A stretch of 64,000 nt of DNA, taken from positions 1 to 64,000 of the forward strand of contig NZ_AULB01000031.1 of the NCBI RefSeq assembly GCF_000425065.1, written 5' to 3'. Source of the DNA: Actinomadura rifamycini DSM 43936 (GTDB taxonomy: Bacteria; Actinomycetota; Actinomycetes; Streptosporangiales; Streptosporangiaceae). The translations under genes were made by a program, and so were the position numbers. The notes below the pieces were generated by a model. It had not been told where the DNA came from. It did not search any database and saw only the letters and a program-made list of their open reading frames with translations. Positions 52,705-62,033 of the stretch are shown one piece after another. Numbering within the stretch: the first letter of the stretch is position 1; each line of letters opens with the position of its first letter.

Positions 52705-55025
52705 AGCGGCGTCACCTCCGCCGGGACGTCGAGGACGCGGTCGGCGCCGAGGACGCGCACCGGGCCGTCCAGCGTGCACGCGCCGCGCAGCGGGAGGTCC
52801 TCGCTGGACCCGCCGACCATGACCTCGATCGCGCCCGGCTCGACGATGCGGCGCAGGTCGGGGCCGGTGAACGAGGTGCGGTCGGCGTGCACGGTGAACG
52901 CGACGCGGGCGGCGTCCCCCGGTTCGAGGCGGACGCGGGCCCACCCGGCGAGCAGGCGGGACGGGCGGACGACGGAGGCGACCGGGTCGGCGAGGTAGAG
53001 CTGGACGACCTCGGTGCCCGGGCGGTCGCCGACGTTGCGGACGACCGCCTCCACGGTCAGCGACCCGTCGGTGGGGGCGCGCTCGTCGACGCGCAGGTCC
53101 GTGTAGGCGAACCGCGTCCAGGTGAGGCCGTGCCCGAACGGGAACAGCGGGGCGGGGCTGACGGCGCTCCAGTCGTGCGGGCCGTCCATCTTCGAGCGCA
53201 GGTAGGTGACGGGCGGGCCGGACGCGCGCCGCGGGACGCTGATCGGCATCCGCCCGGACGGCTCGACGCGTCCGGTGAGCACCCCGGCGACCGCCCCCGC
53301 GCCCTCCTGGCCGGGGAAGAACGCCTGGACGACGGCGGCGGCCCGGTCGGCGAGGTCCTCGATCGCGTACGGGCGTCCCGACAGCAGCACGATCACGGTG
53401 GGCGTGCCGGTGGCGAGGACGGCCTCGGCGAGGTCGCGCTGCCGTCCGGGCGGCGCGAGGGTCTCGGCGTCGCAGCCCTCCCCGGACGTGCCGCGCCCGA
53501 ACAGGCCCGCCCGGTCGCCGAGCGCCACGACGGCCACGTCGGCGTCGCGGGCCGCCGCGGCGGCCGCGGCGATGTCGTCCTCGGTGACCAGGACGTCCGC
53601 GGACGGGGCGACGGCGACGTCGGGCAGCTCGCCGCGCAGGGCGTCGGCGAGGGTCGGGACGTCCACGCCGAGCGGCAGGTCGGGCCGGTGGCGGCCGACG
53701 TGCGCGGGGAAGGTGTAGCAGCCGAGCATCCCGGCCGTGTCGTCGGCGAGGGGGCCGGTGAGCGCCACGCGGGCGGCGGGCGCGAGCGGCAGCGTCCCGT
53801 CGTTGGCGAGCAGGACGACCGACTCCTCCGCCAGCCGCCGCGCCAGCGCGCGGTGCTCGGGCGGGTCGAAGTCGAGGCCGGCGGGATCGGGGCCCGCGGG
53901 GTCGGGCGGGCCGTCCAGGAGGCCGAGCCCGGCCTTGAGGGCGAGGACGCGGGCGGCGGCGCGGTCGAGCAGCTCCTCGGGGACGTCGCCGCGGCGCACC
54001 AGCTCCAGCAGCGGTTCGCCGAAGCAGCGGACGGTCGGCAGCTCGACGTCGATGCCGGCGCGCAGCGCGAGGGCGCCGGCCTCGCCGCGGGACCCGGCGA
54101 CGCGGTGCCGGCTCTCCAGGAAGGAGATGCCGAAGTAGTCGGACACGACGGCGCCGGTGAAGCCGAGCTCGCCGCGCAGCAGGTCGGTGAGGAGCCGCGC
54201 GTCGGCGGCGGCGGGGACGCCGTCCACGTCGGTGTAGGAGTGCATGATCGAGCGGGCGCCGCCGTCGCGCAGCGCCATGACGAACGGTTCGAGGATCACG
54301 TCGGCGAGTTCGCGGGGGCCGATCGGGGCGGGCGCCATGTTGCGGGCGGCGCGGGACGCGGAGTACCCGGCGAAGTGCTTGGGCGTCGCGGCGACGCCGG
54401 ACCGTTCCAGCCCCCGCACGTAGGCGGTGCCGAGGACGGCGACGAGCTGCGGGTCCTCGCCGATGCACTCCTCGGTGCGCCCCCAGCGGGCGTCGCGGAC
54501 CACGTCCAGGACGGGCGCGAGCCCCTGGTGGACGCCCGCGGCGCGCATGCTCGCCCCGATCGCGGCGGCCATCTCCCCCACCAGCCCGGGGTCGAAGGTC
54601 GCGCCCCACGCGGGCGGGCTGGGGAAGACGGTGGCGCCCCAGGTCATGAAGCCGTTGAGGCATTCCTCGTGCGCGATGGCGGGGATGCCGAAGCGGTTGG
54701 CCTCGGCGACGCGGCGCTGCAGGTCGCGCAGCCGGGCGGCGCCCTCGGCGGCGGTGACCGGCGCGGTGCCGAACACCCGGGTGAACTGGCCGAGGCCGTG
54801 CGGGAGGAGCTCGTCGAGCGCGGGCGCCGACTCGTTCGAGTCGTCCTCCATGGGGGCGACGGGCTCGCCCGGTTCGGCGGGCATCGCCCAGAAGCCGGCG
54901 AGCTGGCCCGCCTTCTCCTCGGGGGTCATGCGGGACAGCAGGTCGGCGATCCGGTCGGCGGCCGGCAGCGCGGGATCGCGCCACCGCTCCGCGGCGGCCG
55001 CGGCGGGGGAGGGTGCTTCGGTCAT
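52701..55025 (-). CDS. GH3 family glycoside hydrolase
   Basis: A 774-residue GH3 enzyme with N-terminal TIM barrel (PAIAHEECLNGFMTWGATVFP, KHFAGYS, nucleophile Asp in VVSDYFGISF), C-terminal alpha/beta sandwich (VVLLANDGTLPL, VVALGDRAGLFGRGTSGEG) and fibronectin III-like end (YTDLRV, NVGDRPGTEVVQLYL). No signal peptide is present, so it works on sugars taken up by the adjoining transporter; beta-xylosidase or beta-glucosidase are the likely activities. ATG 55025 overlaps the lacI stop and its stop overlaps the GH43 gene. Confidence 0.9.
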   Translation of the reverse strand: MTEAPSPAAAAAERWRDPALPAADRIADLLSRMTPEEKAGQLAGFWAMPAEPGEPVAPMEDDSNESAPALDELLPHGLGQFTRVFGTAPVTAAEGAARLRDLQRRVAEANRFGIPAIAHEECLNGFMTWGATVFPSPPAWGATFDPGLVGEMAAAIGASMRAAGVHQGLAPVLDVVRDARWGRTEECIGEDPQLVAVLGTAYVRGLERSGVAATPKHFAGYSASRAARNMAPAPIGPRELADVILEPFVMALRDGGARSIMHSYTDVDGVPAAADARLLTDLLRGELGFTGAVVSDYFGISFLESRHRVAGSRGEAGALALRAGIDVELPTVRCFGEPLLELVRRGDVPEELLDRAAARVLALKAGLGLLDGPPDPAGPDPAGLDFDPPEHRALARRLAEESVVLLANDGTLPLAPAARVALTGPLADDTAGMLGCYTFPAHVGRHRPDLPLGVDVPTLADALRGELPDVAVAPSADVLVTEDDIAAAAAAARDADVAVVALGDRAGLFGRGTSGEGCDAETLAPPGRQRDLAEAVLATGTPTVIVLLSGRPYAIEDLADRAAAVVQAFFPGQEGAGAVAGVLTGRVEPSGRMPISVPRRASGPPVTYLRSKMDGPHDWSAVSPAPLFPFGHGLTWTRFAYTDLRVDERAPTDGSLTVEAVVRNVGDRPGTEVVQLYLADPVASVVRPSRLLAGWARVRLEPGDAARVAFTVHADRTSFTGPDLRRIVEPGAIEVMVGGSSEDLPLRGACTLDGPVRVLGADRVLDVPAEVTPL

Positions 55026-56095
55026 CGTTGCTCCGTGGGGGCGGGCGGGGCGGTGGAGGCGCGGACGCGGAGCTCGGTGGCGAGCTCCACGCGGGGGGTC
55101 AGCGGCGGCCGTCCGTCCAGGAGCTGCAGCAGGGTGCGGGCGGCGACCCGGCCCATCTCCTCCAGTGGCTGCCGGACGGTCGTGAGCGGCGGCGACAGCC
55201 ACTCGCAGGTCGGCAGGTCGTCGAACCCGACGACGCTCAGATCCTCGGGGACGCGCAGTCCGGCGAGGCGCGCGGCCTGGTAGGCGCCCATGGCCTGCTG
55301 GTCGCTGCCCGCGAAGATCGCGGTGGGCCGGTCCGGCAGGTCGAGCAGCTCGCGGCTGCGGGCGAAGCCGCCCTCGTGGTGGAAGTCGCCGTACCGGACG
55401 AGGTCGCGGTCGACCTCGATGCCCGCGCGCTCCAGGGCCGTCCGGTAGCCGTCCACCCGGGCCTGCGTGCACAGCATGTCGGCGGGGCCGCCGATCATCC
55501 CGATGCGGCGGTGGCCGAGCCCGATGAGGTGCTCGGTGGCGGCGAGGCCGCCCGCCCAGTTGGTGGCGCCGACGCTGGCGATGTCGGTGTCCGGCAGGTT
55601 CACCGGGTCGACCAGAACGAGCGCGACGCCGGCGCGTTCGAGCTGCTCGCGCTGCCGGCCGGTCATCCGGGACGTCACCAGGATCACGCCGTCGCTGTGG
55701 TGCAGGGCCGGCAGGTTCTGCCAGCTCGGCGGGCGCGCGTCGTCCTCGCGCACCAGCGACACGACCACCCCGGTGCCCTGCTCGGCGCACTCGGCCTCGA
55801 CGCCGCGCAGGATCTCCACCGCCCACGGGCTGTCGAGCCCGGCCAGCACGAGGTCGATCAGCCCCGAGCGGCGGGCGCGGCGGGAGCCGCCGGGGCCCGG
55901 GTAGTTGTGGTCGCGCAGCAGGGCCTCGACGCGCTCGCGGGTCGCGGCGGCCACGTCCGTCCGGCCGTTGAGGACCTTCGAGACGGTCGCCTGCGACACC
56001 CCGGCCTCGGCCGCGATCAGCGCGAGGGTCGGCCGGGACGGCGCGGCCCGCGGGTCCGGCGGGTCCGGCGGGTCTTCGGTGGTGCGCACGGTCAC
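55022..56095 (-). CDS. LacI family repressor of the oligosaccharide locus
   Basis: The 357-aa repressor has a LacI helix-turn-helix (TLALIAAEAGVSQATVSKVLNGRTDV, about 24-50) and a periplasmic-binding-protein-like sensor (GLIDLVLAGLDSPWAVEILRG, ADMLCTQARVDGYRTAL, VVGFDDLPTCEWLSPPLTTVRQP). GTG 56095 follows GGGGAGGAG. It is the first gene of the GH3-GH43 operon and divergent from the ABC transporter. A palindrome 26 nt upstream suggests autoregulation. Confidence 0.9.
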   Translation of the reverse strand: MTVRTTEDPPDPPDPRAAPSRPTLALIAAEAGVSQATVSKVLNGRTDVAAATRERVEALLRDHNYPGPGGSRRARRSGLIDLVLAGLDSPWAVEILRGVEAECAEQGTGVVVSLVREDDARPPSWQNLPALHHSDGVILVTSRMTGRQREQLERAGVALVLVDPVNLPDTDIASVGATNWAGGLAATEHLIGLGHRRIGMIGGPADMLCTQARVDGYRTALERAGIEVDRDLVRYGDFHHEGGFARSRELLDLPDRPTAIFAGSDQQAMGAYQAARLAGLRVPEDLSVVGFDDLPTCEWLSPPLTTVRQPLEEMGRVAARTLLQLLDGRPPLTPRVELATELRVRASTAPPAPTEQR

Positions 56096-56120
56096 GCTGC
56101 TTCTCCTCCCCGAGGAAACG

Positions 56121-56140
56121 ATTGCGAACGTTATCGCAAT
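56121..56140. promoter_or_regulatory. LacI-type operator near the repressor gene
   Basis: ATTGCGAACGTTATCGCAAT has 7-bp perfect arms (ATTGCGA/TCGCAAT) around ACGTTA. It lies 26 nt upstream of the lacI start, a suitable place for autorepression. Confidence 0.65.
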
Positions 56141-56243
56141 ATTTCGATCGCTCCTAGCCCCGATCGTCCGCCGATCGTCCGGCGATCGTTCCAGCGGCTC
56201 CGTCCATGGAGTGATGGAGCACACACGAATCCACCGCGAAGCC

Positions 56244-56272
56244 TTGACCGAACGGGGTGCCCTTCTTAGAGT
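56244..56272 (+). promoter_or_regulatory. Candidate promoter of the sugar transporter operon
   Basis: TTGACC (56244-56249) and TAGAGT (56267-56272) are 17 bp apart, followed by the second operator palindrome about 30 nt downstream of the -10 box. Confidence 0.5.
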
Positions 56273-56300
56273 TTCTCGGCAACAGACTAACCGAAGGATT

Positions 56301-56314
56301 TCGAAAAGTTTCGA
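56301..56314. promoter_or_regulatory. Second LacI-type operator in front of the transporter operon
   Basis: TCGAAAAGTTTCGA is a dyad (TCGAAA-AG-TTTCGA) of the kind bound by LacI-family regulators. It sits downstream of the candidate promoter, where a bound repressor would block elongation. Confidence 0.55.
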
Positions 56315-56384
56315 GAACCTCGCCTTCCCCCTTTCGCTCTTCAGGCCCGGTCCCGTCCACCGCCCACCCCTCCAGGAGGCCACC

Positions 56385-57674
56385 ATGGGCTTCTCACGAC
56401 CGTCCCGACGCTCCCTGCTGACCGCGCTCTCCGCGGGCGCCGCGCTCACCGTCGCCGCGCCCGCGCTCTCCGCCTGCGGCGGCGACGGATCCGACTCCGG
56501 CAAGGTCACGATCGAATGGCTCGACATCGCCACGACCGAGCCGTCCAAGAGCATCTACCCGGAGATCGCCGCGGCCTACGAGAAGGCGCACCCGAACGTC
56601 GACATCAAGCTGACGAACATGGAGAACGACGCGTTCAAGGCCAAGATGACGGCCGTGACGGCGTCCGGCGACCTCCCCGACATCTTCGTCACCTGGGGCG
56701 GGGGCGTCCTCAAGCAGCGGATCGACGCCGGGCTCGTCAAGCCCGTCGACGACTCCGCCTTCCTGGACGGCTTCATGCCGGTCTCCCTGCAGCCGTACGA
56801 GTTCGACGGCAAGACCTATGCGGTCCCGTACGACATGGGCATGGTCGGGTTCTGGTACAACAAGGACCACTTCGAGAAGGCCGGGATCGCCGAGCCCCCC
56901 GCGACCTGGGCGCAGTTCCTCGACGCCGTCCGCAAGCTGAAGACCGCCGGGATCACCCCGATCGCCCTGGCCGGCAAGGACAAGTGGCCCGGGCACTACT
57001 ACTGGGCCTACCTCGCGCTCCGCCTCGCCGGGCCGGACGGTGTCCGGCAGGCGGCCGAGGCGCAGAACTTCGGCACTCCCCCGTTCGTCCAGGCCGGGCA
57101 GAAACTCAAGGAACTCGTCGATCTCGACCCGTTCCAGCAGGGCTTCCAGGGCGCCGCGTACGACGCCCCGGGCGGGCAGGCCGCCACCATGGGGGCGGGC
57201 AAGGCCGGCATGGAGCTGATGGGCCAGTGGGCGCCCGTCGTGCAGAAGGACGCCTCCGGGCAGGACCTCGGCGACGCGCTCGGCTTCTTCCCGTTCCCCT
57301 CCGTCGAGGGCGGCCCCGGCAAGGTCACCGACGTGTTCGGCGGCGGCAACGGCCACGCGCTGGGCAAGGACGCCCCGCCCGAGGCGCTCGACTTCCTCAA
57401 GTTCCTGATGAACGAGCAGAACGAGGCCCGGCTCGTGTCGTCCGGCGCGTTCATGCCCGTCGTCAAGGGCGCCGAGAGCGCGATCGAGGACGCCAACCGC
57501 AAGCAGGTCGCGGGGATGCTGAACGGCGCGTCCGGGTTCCAGCTCTACCTGGACCAGGCGTTCCCGCCCGCCGTCGGGCAGGAGGTCAACGACGGCGTGG
57601 CCGAGCTCATGGGCGGGCAGGGCACCCCGCAGGAGATCACGCAGGCGATCACCGAGGCGGCCAAGAAGGCATGA
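56385..57674 (+). CDS. Sugar ABC transporter substrate-binding lipoprotein
   Basis: The 429-aa protein has an export signal with a Tat-like SRRSLLTALSAGAAL and lipobox LSAC, so it should be lipidated and anchored outside the membrane. The mature part is an extracellular solute-binding family 1 protein (PDIFVTWGGGVLKQRIDAGLV, YAVPYDMGMVGFWYNKDHFEKAG). Genomic partners indicate oligosaccharide, probably xylo- or gluco-oligomers. ATG 56385 follows CCAGGAGG. Its stop overlaps the first permease gene (ATGA). Confidence 0.9.
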   Translation: MGFSRPSRRSLLTALSAGAALTVAAPALSACGGDGSDSGKVTIEWLDIATTEPSKSIYPEIAAAYEKAHPNVDIKLTNMENDAFKAKMTAVTASGDLPDIFVTWGGGVLKQRIDAGLVKPVDDSAFLDGFMPVSLQPYEFDGKTYAVPYDMGMVGFWYNKDHFEKAGIAEPPATWAQFLDAVRKLKTAGITPIALAGKDKWPGHYYWAYLALRLAGPDGVRQAAEAQNFGTPPFVQAGQKLKELVDLDPFQQGFQGAAYDAPGGQAATMGAGKAGMELMGQWAPVVQKDASGQDLGDALGFFPFPSVEGGPGKVTDVFGGGNGHALGKDAPPEALDFLKFLMNEQNEARLVSSGAFMPVVKGAESAIEDANRKQVAGMLNGASGFQLYLDQAFPPAVGQEVNDGVAELMGGQGTPQEITQAITEAAKKA

Positions 57675-58669
57675 CGCCGCCGTCCACATCGACATCGTCG
57701 CCGAAGCGGGCCGCGCCCCCGCGGAGCGGCCCGCCGGCGCACCGGCGCCCGGCCCGCGGACGGCGGGTGCGCGGCTGGTTCGCCACCACCTGGTTCCTCG
57801 TCCCGGCGCTGCTGGTCTTCGTCCTGTTCGTCCTGATCCCGATCGTGATCGCCCTCTACACGAGCTTCTTCCGGTGGGGCGGGTTCGGGTGGCCCGAGGA
57901 CTTCGTCGGGCTCGGCAACTTCCGCGAGCTGTTCGCCGACCCGGTGTTCCGCGGCGACCTGTGGCGCGGGCTCGTCCTGGTCGTCCTGTCGGTCGCGGTG
58001 CAGCTGCCGTTCGCGCTCGGCACGGCCGTCCTGCTCAACCAGCGGATGCGCGGCCGGGCGGTCTACCGGGCGGTCTTCTTCGCGCCCTACATCCTGTCCG
58101 AGGTCATCGCGGGCGTGCTGTTCGGGATGATCTTCCTGCCCGGCTCGGGCCTCGCCGACGCCCTCATCGAGGACCTCCCGCTCGTGGGCGGCCTCGCCGG
58201 CACCTGGTTCTCCGATCCCGACACCGCCCTGCCCACGCTGTTCGCCGTCATGACGTGGAAGTACTTCGGCTTCCACATGATGATCTATTTGGCTGGCCTG
58301 CAGGGCATCCCCAAGGAGGTCCTCGAGGCGGCGGCGATCGACGGCGCGGGCCCGTGGGAGCGCTTCCGCCACGTCACGCTCCCCCTCCTCGCCCCGACCC
58401 TCCGGATCAGCGTGTTCCTGTCGGTCATCGGCGCGATCCAGCTGTTCGACCTCGTGTGGGTCACGACCGGCGGCGGGCCCACGCACTCCACCGAAACGAT
58501 GGCCGTCTCCATGTTCCAGTTCGGCTTCCAGCGCTACCAGATGGGCTACGCGAGCGCGATCAGCGTCGTCATGTTCGCCATCAGCCTGGTGTTCTCCCTG
58601 CTCTACCAGCGTTTCGCGCTGCGCCGCGACCTGCAGGGCGCCATGACGTCGACGGGAGGGCCGCGATGA
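57671..58669 (+). CDS. Sugar ABC transporter permease (MalF-type)
   Basis: This 332-residue inner membrane protein has six transmembrane helices and the permease EAA loop (EAAAIDGAGPWERFRHVTLP) that docks the ATPase. The first 40 residues are a basic Pro/Ser-rich cytoplasmic tail. It overlaps the binding-protein gene and the second permease gene by ATGA at both ends. Confidence 0.92.
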   Translation: MTPPSTSTSSPKRAAPPRSGPPAHRRPARGRRVRGWFATTWFLVPALLVFVLFVLIPIVIALYTSFFRWGGFGWPEDFVGLGNFRELFADPVFRGDLWRGLVLVVLSVAVQLPFALGTAVLLNQRMRGRAVYRAVFFAPYILSEVIAGVLFGMIFLPGSGLADALIEDLPLVGGLAGTWFSDPDTALPTLFAVMTWKYFGFHMMIYLAGLQGIPKEVLEAAAIDGAGPWERFRHVTLPLLAPTLRISVFLSVIGAIQLFDLVWVTTGGGPTHSTETMAVSMFQFGFQRYQMGYASAISVVMFAISLVFSLLYQRFALRRDLQGAMTSTGGPR

Positions 58670-59520
58670 CCACGACCGACCGGAGCCGCCGCCGCCGCGG
58701 GGCGACGCTGCGCGGCCTGTCGCGGCACGCCGCCGTCTGGGTGCTGGGCTCCTTCATCGTCGTCCCGCTGCTGTACGCGGTGCTGTCGGGGTTCAAGTCG
58801 ACCGGGGACCTGACCGGCGACCCGTTCGGGCTGCCGTCGCCCTGGCGGGTGTCGAACTACACCGGCATCCTCGGGTCCGGCGACTTCTGGCGGCAGGTCG
58901 GCAACAGCATCGCGATCGCGGCCGCCACCGCGCTGATCACCGTCGCGGTCTCGGCGCTCGCCGCGTTCGCGTTCGCCCGCTACGCGTTCCGCGGCCGCGA
59001 GGCGTTCTTCACCCTGTTCGCGGTCGGGCTGATGTTCCCGCCCGCCGTCGCGGTGCTGCCGCTGTTCGTCCTGCTGCGCGCCTTCGGCCTGCTCGACAAC
59101 CCGCTCGGCGTCATCCTCCCGCAGGCGGCGTTCGCGCTGCCGATGACGATCATCATCCTGCGGGGCTTCTTCCGGACGATCCCCGGCGACCTCGAGGAGG
59201 CCGCGATCATCGACGGGTGCAGCCGGTTCGCGTTCTTCTGGCGCATCCTGCTCCCGATGGCCCGCCCCGCCATCGGCACGGTGTCGGTCCTCGCGATCGT
59301 CACGAGCTGGAACAACTTCTTCCTGCCGCTGCTCGTGTTCACGAACCCCAAGTGGCACACCATCCCGGTCGGCATCCAGCAGTTCCAGGGCCAGTACTCG
59401 ACGAACTACGCGCTGGTGTTCGCCTACATCGTCCTCGCGATGATCCCCGCGCTCGCGTTCTACGCCGTCGCCGAACGCCAGCTCATCGGCGGCCTCACCG
59501 CGGGCGCCACGAAGGGATGA
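58666..59520 (+). CDS. Sugar ABC transporter permease (MalG-type)
   Basis: The 284-aa partner permease has six transmembrane helices and its own EAA loop (EAAIIDGCSRFAFFWRILLP). It forms the channel with the upstream permease. No ATPase gene follows, so the pair presumably uses a shared ATPase such as an MsiK homologue encoded elsewhere, the usual actinomycete arrangement. Confidence 0.92.
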   Translation: MTTTDRSRRRRGATLRGLSRHAAVWVLGSFIVVPLLYAVLSGFKSTGDLTGDPFGLPSPWRVSNYTGILGSGDFWRQVGNSIAIAAATALITVAVSALAAFAFARYAFRGREAFFTLFAVGLMFPPAVAVLPLFVLLRAFGLLDNPLGVILPQAAFALPMTIIILRGFFRTIPGDLEEAAIIDGCSRFAFFWRILLPMARPAIGTVSVLAIVTSWNNFFLPLLVFTNPKWHTIPVGIQQFQGQYSTNYALVFAYIVLAMIPALAFYAVAERQLIGGLTAGATKG

Positions 59521-59595
59521 ACCACACGGGCATGCACGAAACGGCCGTCCGCTGGGTACGGGGCCCTACGAGGCCCGCAGAGGAGGCGGCGACCG

Positions 59596-60273
59596 ATGAT
59601 CCAGGTGGTGCTGTTCGACGTCAACGGGACGCTGGGCGACCTGTCCTGCCTGCGCGGACGCCTGGAGGACGTCGGCGCGCCCGGCCACCTCCTCCCCACC
59701 TGGTTCGCGGGCGTCCTGCGCGACGGCGTGGGGCTCACCGCCGCCGGGGCCTACGCCGACTTCGCCGAGGTCGCCGAGTGCGGCCTGCGGAGCCTGCTCA
59801 CCGGGCTGGACGGCTGGGCCGGCGACGCGCGCCGCGCCGCGGCCCACGTCGTCAGCGGCTTCACCGACCTCGACGTGCACCCCGACGTCCCGGACGCCGT
59901 CCAGGCCCTGCACGCCGCCGGGCTGCGGCTGGCGACCCTCACCAACGGGTCCGTCGCCGTCACCGAGCGCCTGCTGGAGCGCGCCGGCCTCCGCGCCGGG
60001 TTCGACCCGCTCCTCGACGTCTCCGCCCCGCGCGCGTGGAAGCCCGCGCCCGCCGCGTACCGGCACGCCGTCGACGCCCTGGGCGTCCCGCCCGACCGGC
60101 TCCTCCTCGTCGCCGTGCACCCGTGGGACGTCGACGGCGCCCGCCGCGCGGGCCTGCGCGCCGCCTGGCTGAACCGCGGCGCCCTCCCGTACCCGTCGAT
60201 GTTCGAGCCTCCCGACCACACCGTTTCCGACCTCCGCGACCTCCCGGACGTCCTGGGCGTCCCGGCCCGCTGA
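59596..60273 (+). CDS. HAD-superfamily hydrolase, haloacid dehalogenase type II-like
   Basis: A 225-residue HAD protein: motif I DVNGTLGDL with the nucleophile Asp, motif II in LTNGSVAVTERLL, motif III Lys in RAWKPAPAAYRHAVDALGV and an HPWDVDGARRAGLRAAWLNR end. The single Asp followed by Asn and the cap sequence fit (S)-2-haloacid dehalogenase-like members rather than phosphatases. Natural substrate is unknown. ATG 59596 follows AGAGGAGG, 75 nt after the permease gene, so it is probably not part of the sugar operon. Confidence 0.85.
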   Translation: MIQVVLFDVNGTLGDLSCLRGRLEDVGAPGHLLPTWFAGVLRDGVGLTAAGAYADFAEVAECGLRSLLTGLDGWAGDARRAAAHVVSGFTDLDVHPDVPDAVQALHAAGLRLATLTNGSVAVTERLLERAGLRAGFDPLLDVSAPRAWKPAPAAYRHAVDALGVPPDRLLLVAVHPWDVDGARRAGLRAAWLNRGALPYPSMFEPPDHTVSDLRDLPDVLGVPAR

Positions 60274-60371
60274 CCGGGTTCGCCTCCCGGGCGCGTCCGC
60301 TCGCGATGAGTTCCGCCGCCGCCGCTGGTCGGACTCGACGAGAGCAGGAACGAACGAGCCGAGGAGGAACC

Positions 60372-61088
60372 ATGACCGAGCAGACGGCGGGCGCCCTGCC
60401 CCCGGTCGTCGACCGGGAGACCTGGCGGGCCGCCCTCGACGACCTGCGGGCGCGGGAGAAGGCCGCCACCCGCGAGCTCGACGCCATCGCGGCGCAGCGC
60501 CGCAGGCTGCCGATGGTCGAGCTCCCCGACTACACGCTGACCGGCCCGGACGGCCCGGTCCGGCTGGTCGACGTCTTCGACGGGCGCTCCCAGCTCATCG
60601 TCTACAACCACATGTGGTCCGATGGCGCGGAATGGCAGTGCGGCGGCTGCACGGGGTTCACGTCGCAGTTCGTCCGGCTGGACTTCCTGGACAACTACGA
60701 CGCCCGCTTCGTCGTCGTCACCAACGGGCCCATCGACGAGGCGCTCGCCTACAGGGCCAAGGTCGGCAACAAGATGGACTGGTACTCCTCGTCGGAGAGC
60801 ACGTTCGGCGCCGACATGGACGCGCCGCCCGGCGGAGGGTTCGCGGTGAACGTGTTCCTCCGCGACGGCGGCACGGTGTACCGCACCTGGCACACCGGCG
60901 GCCGCGGCACCGAGCAGCTCAGCCACACGTTCGCGCTGATCGACCTCCTGCCGTGGGGCCGCCAGGAGGAGTGGCAGGACTCGCCCGACGGCTGGCCGAA
61001 GTCCCCCACCTACTCCAAGTGGCTGGACTCCCCCGACGTCGCCCGCCTCTACGGCCCCGCGGACGCCGGCGCGGAGGCGGGGCCGTAG
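60372..61088 (+). CDS. DUF899 thioredoxin-fold protein
   Basis: The 238-aa product belongs to DUF899, a thioredoxin-like family: LPMVELPDYTLTGPDGPVRLVDVFDGRSQL, YNHMWSDGAEWQCGGCTGF with a C-x2-C at the active-site position, and the C-terminal LLPWGRQEEWQDSP. Activity has not been established in general. ATG 60372 follows GAGGAGGA. It is flanked by unrelated genes and appears monocistronic. Confidence 0.85.
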   Translation: MTEQTAGALPPVVDRETWRAALDDLRAREKAATRELDAIAAQRRRLPMVELPDYTLTGPDGPVRLVDVFDGRSQLIVYNHMWSDGAEWQCGGCTGFTSQFVRLDFLDNYDARFVVVTNGPIDEALAYRAKVGNKMDWYSSSESTFGADMDAPPGGGFAVNVFLRDGGTVYRTWHTGGRGTEQLSHTFALIDLLPWGRQEEWQDSPDGWPKSPTYSKWLDSPDVARLYGPADAGAEAGP

Positions 61089-61191
61089 AGGCGGGCGCGC
61101 CGGCCCGTTCGGGGTAGGCGTCGACACGAAGTCGATCTTGGTTGTTAGATGGGTCCTGACAGTCCGAGCACCCCCGAGTGAGGAAGACACC

Positions 61192-61986
61192 GTGACGGAC
61201 GAGGCTTCCCCGGTCAACACCGAGATCCCGCAGACCGCCCGCATCTGGAACTACTGGCTAGGCGGCAAGGACAACTACGAACCCGACGTCAGAGCAGGCA
61301 ACCTCGCCGCCCGGCTCGTCCCCCACCTGCGGGACACCGTCCTGCACTCGCGCGCGTTCCTCCACCGCACCGTGCGCCACCTCACCGACAACGAGGGCAT
61401 CCAGCAGTTCCTCGATGTCGGCGCCGGCCTGCCCGTGGTCGACCGCACCCACGAGGTCGCCCAGGCCGCCGCCCCGGGAGCCCGCGTGGTGTACGTCGAC
61501 AACGACCCGCTGGTCCTGGCGCACGCGCGGGCCCTGCTCACGAGCGCCCCGGAGGGGAAGACCGCGTACCTGCCCGCCGACCTGCGAAAACCGGAGGACG
61601 TCATCGCGGGGGCGGCGGAGACGCTGGACTTCGACGAGCCGATCGCGCTCCTGCTGATGGGCATCCTCGGCCACATGACCGACTACGACGAGGGGCGGTC
61701 GATCGTCCGGCGGCTGGTGGACGCCCTGCCGAGCGGCAGCTACCTCGCCCTGTACGACGCCACGAACGTCGTGGACCCGGCGACCGCTGAGGCCATCGAC
61801 ATCTGGAACCGGTCCGCCGAGCCGCCCTACGTCCTGCGGACGCCGGACCAGCTCGCGGGCTTCTTCGAGGGCATGGAGCTGCTGCCGCCCGGCGTCGTCT
61901 CCTGCCCGCTGTGGCACCCGCGGCCCGCCGACATCGGCACGGTCGAGGAGATCGACGAGTTCTGCGGCGTCGCCCGCAAGCCCTGA
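61192..61986 (+). CDS. SAM-dependent methyltransferase-like protein, DUF574 (PF04672)
   Basis: This 264-residue protein has the DUF574 signature ARIWNYWLGGKDNYEPDV at its N-terminus and a Rossmann methyltransferase core (FLDVGAGLPVVDRTHEVAQ, VVYVDNDPLVLAHARALL). The family is greatly expanded in actinomycetes, with unknown targets. GTG 61192 follows GAGGAAG. It is monocistronic. A short, less GC-rich stretch just upstream (61130-61150) could carry its promoter. Confidence 0.87.
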   Translation: MTDEASPVNTEIPQTARIWNYWLGGKDNYEPDVRAGNLAARLVPHLRDTVLHSRAFLHRTVRHLTDNEGIQQFLDVGAGLPVVDRTHEVAQAAAPGARVVYVDNDPLVLAHARALLTSAPEGKTAYLPADLRKPEDVIAGAAETLDFDEPIALLLMGILGHMTDYDEGRSIVRRLVDALPSGSYLALYDATNVVDPATAEAIDIWNRSAEPPYVLRTPDQLAGFFEGMELLPPGVVSCPLWHPRPADIGTVEEIDEFCGVARKP

Positions 61987-62033
61987 CCCGGAGATCCGCG
62001 GGACCGCGCCGGACGCACCGCGTCCGGCGCGGG

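Noticed and set aside
51160..54984. A single 1274-codon minus-strand frame ending with GH43
   Set aside because: Only the last 514 codons are GH43. The upstream part is a wrong-frame reading of the GH3 gene, and GTG 52704 overlaps the GH3 stop.
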